Below, piece by piece: positions 57,253 through 64,000 of a stretch of DNA of 64,000 nt. The notes under the pieces are model-generated. The model worked only from the letters and a program-made list of their open reading frames with translations. It did no database searches and was not told where the DNA came from. The first letter of the stretch is position 1, and the number at the start of each line of letters is the position of its first letter. The position numbers and the translations under genes were made by a program. The DNA comes from Plasmodium relictum. Taxonomy: Eukaryota; Apicomplexa; Aconoidasida; Haemosporida; Plasmodiidae. The stretch is taken from NCBI RefSeq assembly GCF_900005765.1, contig NC_041691.1, positions 186,001 through 250,000 of the forward strand, written 5' to 3'.

Positions 57253-60200
57253 TTATTTTTTCTGAATTTTTTTTTTATTTTTATTCATCATAATTGATTT
57301 ATTTAATAAAGTTTTATCTAGTTGCTCTATTATATTGTTATTATTTCCTTGGTTGTTATGTGGGATATTTTTAGAATTTGTAAACTTATCATAATTAGTA
57401 ACTTGCTTATTGTAATTATTATATTCATTATTGTTTCTATTTTTTTGATTTTTTAAATTTGCATTTTCACTTACATAATTATTATTATATAATTCTTTGT
57501 TATTTTGTATTCCTTTCATAAAACCTTTTATTCTTGTCATATTTATGTTTTTATTTATATTTTGTTCTAACCTATTAGGCAATTTATTATTATTACTATA
57601 ATCATTTACACCTATATTATTATTTTCATTTGTTAAATTTTGAGTATTCATTTGAAAATTTGTCAAATTATTTTTTGTATTTTTGTTATCTGTATTGTTA
57701 TTTTTATTGAAGTAACTGTTATTATCTTGATTTTTTAAATTTGTTTTGTCTGTTTCCTTTAGAGGTGTTACATTGTTTAGATTTGCTTTTTTAAGATATG
57801 CTATTTTGTTATGATTTTCATTTATACTTTTATCTCTGTTATTTTTCACATGTTCATGATTTGTTATGATATCTTCATATAATGGCTCTTTAGTTTCATT
57901 TTGGTATTTAGTAATTTTGTCATTTATAAATTTTGAATTTTTATTTTTTATGTTATGCATTATATTATTTTTATAAATATGAGGATTGTTACTATTATAA
58001 TAAATATTACTACTATTGTTACGCGTTTTAAACTTGTTTTCATTATCATAATTAATAACTTTTGAATTAATTTTCTTAGAATTATCATCTTCATTTATCA
58101 TATAACTATGATTACTTAAAACATTACTGTCACTATTATATCCTGATTCTTGTATTATTTTCATATTATTTCCACGTAAAGGCATTGGAGAAATATTTAA
58201 ATTATTATTTTTGTTATTATGATTTATTAACTGCATATTTATTTCATTATTTATGTCAATTTCTTTATTATCGCATATATCCTTATATTCATATGTATCT
58301 GTTAAATTTTTATTTTGCAAAGATTTATCAATATTATAATAAAAGTTATCATCTAATTTTTGACTCAGTTTAGAATTGAAATACTTTTCAGAATTTATAT
58401 CCTCTAAAAATTCATTAAAATTGCTTTCCTTTTTTAATGAATCATCACCATTAAAAAAATTATCATTATTATTTTTTTTGTTCATTTTTAATGAATTGTA
58501 ATTCTTAAAATTGTTATTTAACTGATTTAATGGAATATTTTTATTTTTTGTGTTTTGTATTAATGATGATAAATGATTTATTGATTGCATATTTTTATTT
58601 ACTAAATTATCAATTTTATTCAAAGATGCTTCATTTTTTTTATTTTTCTTTAATATTTTATCATTATCATTGCTCTTATTAGGAATATCATTGTTATGCA
58701 CATTGCTATTTATTTTATGAATATTATCTTTTATGTTATTTATATTATTATTTATATTATCTACATTATTATTAATATAATTAATGTTCTTATTTATATT
58801 ATCTATAGATAAAACATCATGATCTATGTCATTTTCTATAAAATGATCATATTCTAACATTGCTTTATCTTTTTGATCAGGATTCACTGATTTCATATCG
58901 TCGTATTTATTATTTTGCTTGTCAGCATAGTATTCATAATTGCTTTTTATATCAATTATATCGGATTCTATTAAATTATTTACATTTAATGATGATAACA
59001 TGTTATTTTCATGCTCCTTTTTTTCTTTAAAATCACTACCTGAATTATTTTTTAAACTTGACGTATCAAAATTACTATTACCCATTTTAATATTGGTACT
59101 TAAATTATTTATATTATAACTATTATTATATAAATTATTAGAACTAAAGTCATTTTTTTTATTATTATTTATATACTCTTTATTTTGTCTATTATATTTT
59201 TTATTATCCTTATTTTCATCATGATATGGAATATTTATTTCTTCTCGAAAATCGTTCTCATAGCTATTTATGCTTTTAATATTATTTGAATAATTATACT
59301 CATTATTACTATTGTTATTCAATATAATTAAATTGCTATTTTTTTTTTCATTTGTGTTATTATTGTATGAAATAACGTTTTCTATATTTTTTTTATCGTT
59401 TCTATTATTATGTACATTATAATTTCTATTATCATTTTCATTATTATAATTATTTAAATATTCATTTACATCGTTATTATTATTTTCTCTTTTATTATAA
59501 TTTGTCATATTTTCAATAGAGATTTCATTCATAAAATTTTTATTTTTTGAAAAATCATCATTGTTCATACTGTACTTTTGAATTTGCTTGTATGAATTAT
59601 TCTCAAAGTTATTTCTAGATTTGTCATTTAAATCATTAAAATTATTTTTATAATTATTAGTATCCTTATTATTATTGCAATGATCTTTCATACCATCATT
59701 ATTATTCCTATTCATATAGCTCCTGTTTGAATTATTTTCATTATTATTATTAGTAGTAGTAATAGTATTTCCTGAATCATTATTTGCATTAATTGCATAA
59801 TCCATTAAATTTTTCCTGGAATTATTTGAAATATTATTATTATAATTATTTTTATCATTTGTATTATATATCCCATTTATTTTTTCTGAATTATCATTAT
59901 AGCTTGATGCTTTATCATTCAAGTATTTAGGTTCCGATGTATTATTTATTTTAGTTGGTGAACGATTGTATGTTTCATTGTTCACTTTATCAGTTGAAAA
60001 GTTTGCATCTGACAATACTAAATTATCATTATTATATTTTAAAAAAGCTTTATTTTTGAAATTCTCATTTATCATGCTATCTATATATTGAATACTATTA
60101 TTAATTTCAAGATTATTGTAATTAAAATTTATACTTTTTTTCCTATTCCTTCTTTTTATTACATCTAGCTTATTTTTTCCAATAATTTTAACTTTTACTT

Positions 60201-63200
60201 TATTTCTAGAATGACTCGCTCTAGATATATTTGAGCTTAGCATTTTATTATCTAGATTTTTTAATGATATTATAGTTCCCTTTCCCCCTTTATTTCTGCA
60301 ATCTTGCAATTTATTTAGTAAATTTATTTCATTCTCTTTCTCTTTAAGAGATTTTTCTTTATTTTTTAACTGTTCATGTAATAATTTTAATTGTTCTTGT
60401 ATAAATTCAGTGTCTTTTTCATGTTTTTCCTTCATTAAGATAAATTGCTTCTTTTCTGCTTCTAAGCTATTTCTATCAATTTGAATTAAAGTTTGCTCAT
60501 CCAATAACTCCTTTTCTCGCTTTTCCATCATTTGAAATTGTAATTCTTTTTGCTTTAAACTATTTTTGTAATTAACTAGTTGATCTTTAACCTTTTGTAA
60601 TTCATTTTTTTTTTCTCTAAGTTTCTTTTCTCTAGCTTGCAACTTTGCACTGTATTCTTTAAGTTCATTATCAAATATATTTAATGACTCTCTTTTCTTA
60701 TTTGAATCATCTTCTTTTTTATTATATTCTTTTTCTTTTTCAATTAAATTTATTTCTCTTGTTTTCAATTCTTTATCATAATTTAATAATTCCTCCTTAT
60801 TTTTTTTAATTTTTTCTAATTGTTCATCAAATATTTTACGTGATTCTTCTATTTGATTTTTGTCATTATTTAAACTTTCTTCTTTTTCATCTAAATCATA
60901 TTTTTTCTTTTCTAACTCTTCTTTTTCTTTTTCTAAATTTTCTTTCTCTTTATTTAAATCTTCTTGTTGCTGTGATAAATTTATAATACGAATTTTTATA
61001 TCGTTTTCTTCTTTTTCTTTGAAGTTCTTATAATTTTTTAATTCTATTTCAATTTGTTCCTTCTCAACTAATAAATTTTCTTTTTCTAAATTTAACTTTT
61101 CTTGCTGAACATACAATTTCTCTTTTTCTTCTTCTATATCTAAATAAACAGTCTTCTTATAATTTTCTAATTCTTCTTGTTCTTTCATTATAAGGTATTT
61201 CATTTTATTTTTATCATCTTCCAATATTTCATATTTTTTTTGAATACTGTTTTCGTACTTTTCACATTTGTTTCTAAATTCTTCTTCGTATATTTTTTTT
61301 TGTTGCTCAAAATTATCTCTATCTTTAATTAGTTTTTTTTTTTCACTTCCAATTTCATTATGTAATTTGTTATTTTCCTCTTCATATTTTTTTTCTAATA
61401 AAGATTTATCATTTTCATAATTTTCTTTGTACTTTTGTTCAACTAAATTTTTAAATTTTTCTTTCTCTTCCTCTAAATTTTTTTTCATTATTGTTTTTTC
61501 ATTTTCTAGTTCTTCTTTTAATGCTTTCTTTTCTTTTTCAATATTTTCTAACATTAAATTTTTCCTATTTTCTATGTCTTCTAACATAATTAATTTCATT
61601 CTTTCTATATCTTCAAGCATTAAAACCCTTTCTTTTTTTAATTCTTCCTTCATATAATTTACTTCGTTTTCCTTTTCCTTTTTTAAATTATTTTTTTCAT
61701 GCTCCATTTCTATCTGAAATTGCTTTTTATCATTCAAGTATTTTAATCTTTCTTCTTGCAAATCATCAAATAATTTAATTTTATCCTTTTCAAGCTCCTT
61801 CTTATTTTTATTCAGTTCATCAATTAAATCATTATACCTATCAATTTTACTTTTTAATTCTTTTTCTTTAATAAGATTATTTCGTTCATTTCTTCTTATT
61901 TCTTCTTCCCTATTTTGCAAATTATTATATTCGCTTTCAATGATTTTCTTTTTTTCTTTTTCTAAAGATTCTAATTCTTTTTTTAACATTTCAAGTTCAT
62001 TCTTTTCTTTCATAATTACTAGTTTTTCTTCTTCTAATTCTTTTTTATTATTATTTAACATTTTTTCTTTCCTTTCTATATTTTTCCTTTCGTTTTCTAT
62101 TTCTTTTTCTCTTTCTTCCATTTCCTTTATTTTCTTATTAAATTGGCCAAATTTTTCATCGTATTCATATAATTTACTTTTACATTTATTTTCAATAGTA
62201 ATACATTCGTTCATTTTATCTAAAAGTTCCTTCTGAGCGTTGTCATATTTATTTTTAATAGCATTTACATATTTTTCCTTTTCTTCAATTTCACTTTTTT
62301 TTTTTTCTACTGTCATCTCTTTTTCTTTAATTTGCAAATGAATTTTTTCAACTTCTTTTTCTTTCTCTGCTAACATTTCTACTTTCTTTTCAAAATTATC
62401 CTTTCTTTTCTTTAATAGATTTTTTTCCGTTTCTAGCATTTGTCTATTCTCTTCCATATGAATTTGCAGTCGAGCCATCTGCTTACTTGCTTGACATACA
62501 CATACAATATTTTTAAAATCATTTTTTTTTCTTATATTTTTGTCAAAAGAAAATAAATCTTCATAATTACTTATTAGAGGTTGAATATTATTTTTTTCAT
62601 TTATAATATTAAGATTATAATTCTCATTTTTATCATCAAAAAATGTCTCTTTTTTACTTAAATTTTTTGTTTCTTTTTCTGAATTATTATAATTATTTAT
62701 ATGCTTTTTTTTTAATTCATTCAAATCAATATTTCCTATGTTTGTTAAATCATTGTTATTTTTCGATGTTGTATTATTATTAATTAAAGCGCTATTATAA
62801 CTATTCTTATTTAAATCATTAATGTTTAAATTATTTATTTTATTTTTGTAAAAATTATCATTATTGTCATTTCTTAACTGTAAATATTTTTCATAACCTA
62901 AAATATTTATCGGTTCTCTTTCTTTATAAGTTAATTTAGTTTCCGTATCATCCACATAGTTTAAATAATTATTATATTTTTCTATATCGTGCTTTCCTAA
63001 ATTTACATTGCTTGAACTAGAACGTTTATGAGAATTTTTATATTCCATATTTATTGCATTTTTATTTTTATAAAAATTATCCATATAATTATTTTTTATA
63101 TTATTAAAATTAAAACCAGTTAAACTTTTATCTTCATCATTGTTTTTATTTATATTCATTAAATTTTCCAAAATTTTTTTCTTTTTATTATTCATATCAT

Positions 63201-63912
63201 TTGCGCTATCAGACTTATTTGTATCATTGTTATAATTTAATTTGTTATACATGTCTAATTCTTTTTCATTTGAATTTTTTTTTTCGTTTATAAAATTTTC
63301 CTTCATGTTCCTATTATTTATTAAACTGTTTATAAAATTACTTCTCAATTCATTTTTTGAATTATTTTCATTATACATTACATTATTAGAGAATATAGTA
63401 TCATTTTTTATTTTATTGTTTTCTTTTTCTTTGGCATCATTTAAATTCGTGTAACCTTTTTCAAAAAAGAAATTATTTTTATATTTCTCTTGTAAATCAT
63501 TTAATTTATTTGTATCATTATAAACAGATGCATTAGTATTCAATTGTTCTATATCATTATTATATAACAAATTTACATCTATTTTATTTGTGTTATTATT
63601 TCTTGGAAATTCACTAGTTGTTGTAGAATTATATCTAATATTACCTTTATATAAATTTTCATGATTATTTATATTGTCTTTATAATTTCTATTACCATAT
63701 GGAAAATTTTTTTCTTTATTTTCATCACTGTTATTTTTATCGTCGCTCCGAAAGAACATGTTTTTAATATTAGCTCCTTTTAAATTACTTAAATAATCTC
63801 CATTATTCATATTATTTTTGTATAATTCATAGTTATTCATTTTCTTTTCTTCTTTATTTATATTATCACTATCTTTGGGAATATTATTGCCATTATATTT
63901 TTCTTTAGAATT
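57253..63912 (-). CDS. Very large coiled-coil protein with Asn-rich arms (5' partial)
   Basis: The ATG at 63840 is not the true start. The frame is open for 24 more codons up to an acceptor (pyrimidine-rich tract ending TTTTAG at 63913), so an earlier exon lies beyond the right edge. The visible exon encodes 2219 residues. Counted from the ATG at 63840, residues 1-440 are Asn-rich. Residues about 443-1180 form a continuous, highly charged coiled coil of Glu/Lys/Leu heptads, opened by N-I-V-C-V-C-Q-A-S-K-Q-M-A-R-L. A basic segment follows (K-V-K-V-K-I-I-G-K-N-K-L-D-V-I-K-R-R-N-R-K-K), then 950 Asn-rich residues ending in a Lys-rich tail. There is no membrane segment. The layout suggests a structural or cytoskeletal role, such as a centrosomal or cortical scaffold, but that is inference and I cannot name the family. 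Confidence 0.85.
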   Translation of the reverse strand, partial: NSKEKYNGNNIPKDSDNINKEEKKMNNYELYKNNMNNGDYLSNLKGANIKNMFFRSDDKNNSDENKEKNFPYGNRNYKDNINNHENLYKGNIRYNSTTTSEFPRNNNTNKIDVNLLYNNDIEQLNTNASVYNDTNKLNDLQEKYKNNFFFEKGYTNLNDAKEKENNKIKNDTIFSNNVMYNENNSKNELRSNFINSLINNRNMKENFINEKKNSNEKELDMYNKLNYNNDTNKSDSANDMNNKKKKILENLMNINKNNDEDKSLTGFNFNNIKNNYMDNFYKNKNAINMEYKNSHKRSSSSNVNLGKHDIEKYNNYLNYVDDTETKLTYKEREPINILGYEKYLQLRNDNNDNFYKNKINNLNINDLNKNSYNSALINNNTTSKNNNDLTNIGNIDLNELKKKHINNYNNSEKETKNLSKKETFFDDKNENYNLNIINEKNNIQPLISNYEDLFSFDKNIRKKNDFKNIVCVCQASKQMARLQIHMEENRQMLETEKNLLKKRKDNFEKKVEMLAEKEKEVEKIHLQIKEKEMTVEKKKSEIEEKEKYVNAIKNKYDNAQKELLDKMNECITIENKCKSKLYEYDEKFGQFNKKIKEMEEREKEIENERKNIERKEKMLNNNKKELEEEKLVIMKEKNELEMLKKELESLEKEKKKIIESEYNNLQNREEEIRRNERNNLIKEKELKSKIDRYNDLIDELNKNKKELEKDKIKLFDDLQEERLKYLNDKKQFQIEMEHEKNNLKKEKENEVNYMKEELKKERVLMLEDIERMKLIMLEDIENRKNLMLENIEKEKKALKEELENEKTIMKKNLEEEKEKFKNLVEQKYKENYENDKSLLEKKYEEENNKLHNEIGSEKKKLIKDRDNFEQQKKIYEEEFRNKCEKYENSIQKKYEILEDDKNKMKYLIMKEQEELENYKKTVYLDIEEEKEKLYVQQEKLNLEKENLLVEKEQIEIELKNYKNFKEKEENDIKIRIINLSQQQEDLNKEKENLEKEKEELEKKKYDLDEKEESLNNDKNQIEESRKIFDEQLEKIKKNKEELLNYDKELKTREINLIEKEKEYNKKEDDSNKKRESLNIFDNELKEYSAKLQAREKKLREKKNELQKVKDQLVNYKNSLKQKELQFQMMEKREKELLDEQTLIQIDRNSLEAEKKQFILMKEKHEKDTEFIQEQLKLLHEQLKNKEKSLKEKENEINLLNKLQDCRNKGGKGTIISLKNLDNKMLSSNISRASHSRNKVKVKIIGKNKLDVIKRRNRKKSINFNYNNLEINNSIQYIDSMINENFKNKAFLKYNNDNLVLSDANFSTDKVNNETYNRSPTKINNTSEPKYLNDKASSYNDNSEKINGIYNTNDKNNYNNNISNNSRKNLMDYAINANNDSGNTITTTNNNNENNSNRSYMNRNNNDGMKDHCNNNKDTNNYKNNFNDLNDKSRNNFENNSYKQIQKYSMNNDDFSKNKNFMNEISIENMTNYNKRENNNNDVNEYLNNYNNENDNRNYNVHNNRNDKKNIENVISYNNNTNEKKNSNLIILNNNSNNEYNYSNNIKSINSYENDFREEINIPYHDENKDNKKYNRQNKEYINNNKKNDFSSNNLYNNSYNINNLSTNIKMGNSNFDTSSLKNNSGSDFKEKKEHENNMLSSLNVNNLIESDIIDIKSNYEYYADKQNNKYDDMKSVNPDQKDKAMLEYDHFIENDIDHDVLSIDNINKNINYINNNVDNINNNINNIKDNIHKINSNVHNNDIPNKSNDNDKILKKNKKNEASLNKIDNLVNKNMQSINHLSSLIQNTKNKNIPLNQLNNNFKNYNSLKMNKKNNNDNFFNGDDSLKKESNFNEFLEDINSEKYFNSKLSQKLDDNFYYNIDKSLQNKNLTDTYEYKDICDNKEIDINNEINMQLINHNNKNNNLNISPMPLRGNNMKIIQESGYNSDSNVLSNHSYMINEDDNSKKINSKVINYDNENKFKTRNNSSNIYYNSNNPHIYKNNIMHNIKNKNSKFINDKITKYQNETKEPLYEDIITNHEHVKNNRDKSINENHNKIAYLKKANLNNVTPLKETDKTNLKNQDNNSYFNKNNNTDNKNTKNNLTNFQMNTQNLTNENNNIGVNDYSNNNKLPNRLEQNINKNINMTRIKGFMKGIQNNKELYNNNYVSENANLKNQKNRNNNEYNNYNKQVTNYDKFTNSKNIPHNNQGNNNNIIEQLDKTLLNKSIMMNKNKKKIQKK

Positions 63913-64000
63913 CTAAAAATTAAAAATTAAAAATAAAATAAAACAAAATATATAATAACAAAAAAAAAGAGTTATATGTTTAATATTGATAAATATACTA
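63913..64000 (-). other. Intron preceding the coiled-coil exon (partial)
   Basis: On the - strand this is AT-rich non-coding sequence ending in a pyrimidine-rich tract and AG at 63913. The donor and first exon are outside the window. Confidence 0.7.

Noticed and set aside
1-64000. tRNA, rRNA, transposon, CRISPR or organellar DNA
   Set aside because: No T-loop-like GTTCRA with matching arms, no rRNA cores, no reverse transcriptase or transposase motifs and no spaced repeats were found by eye.

Overview
This window is nuclear DNA from a malaria parasite of the genus Plasmodium. The base composition is extremely AT-rich in both coding and non-coding DNA. Proteins are swollen by asparagine and lysine/glutamate low-complexity insertions, introns are short AT-rich GT-AG introns, and the genes are recognisable: a Shewanella-like phosphatase, IMP-specific 5'-nucleotidase ISN1, eIF3c, RNA polymerase III RPC2 and eIF5. 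From memory, this gene order matches a conserved block on Plasmodium falciparum chromosome 12. The proteins are clearly diverged from P. falciparum, so this is another very AT-rich species. An avian parasite is possible, but that is only a guess.

Layout from left to right. (1) The window opens inside a giant + strand gene (1-7922, 5' end missing) with two tandem HMG boxes and, at the C-terminus, a SANT domain of the TFIIIB Bdp1/B'' type. (2) A run of five - strand genes follows: a DUF726 alpha/beta hydrolase (8562-11546), the phosphatase SHLP2 (13105-14004), ISN1 rebuilt from nine exons (15402-17892), eIF3c with a separate first exon (19166-22158), and a 2227-residue repeat-rich protein (23375-30058). 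(3) A 2-kb divergent promoter region leads to two + strand genes: a two-domain 3-mercaptopyruvate sulfurtransferase (32063-33154) and a meiotic HOP2 protein carrying about 960 extra N-terminal residues of charged repeats (33624-37154). (4) On the - strand come orphan coding stretches that look like a disrupted gene (37442-38146), a small membrane protein (38324-38695), a 300-base assembly gap in homopolymer DNA, RPC2 (39847-44010) and eIF5 (45167-46615). (5) A 4.4-kb space (46616-51015) has no long ORF but contains several convincing short coding stretches on both strands. (6) A + strand helical-repeat protein (51016-53043) and a four-exon + strand gene (53696-56043) follow. The window ends with the main exon of a very large - strand coiled-coil protein, whose first exon lies beyond the right edge.

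Most genes are housekeeping: translation initiation (eIF3c, eIF5), Pol III transcription (RPC2, and possibly the Bdp1-like HMG protein), purine nucleotide turnover (ISN1), sulfur transfer (MST) and meiotic recombination (HOP2). There is no operon logic, no recognisable mobile element, no tRNA or rRNA that I can see, and no CRISPR array. The observations most worth following are the HMG-box/Bdp1 fusion, the huge HOP2 extension, the cryptic exons in the two gene-poor stretches, and a small patch of intergenic DNA with unusually high GC near 15.1 kb.
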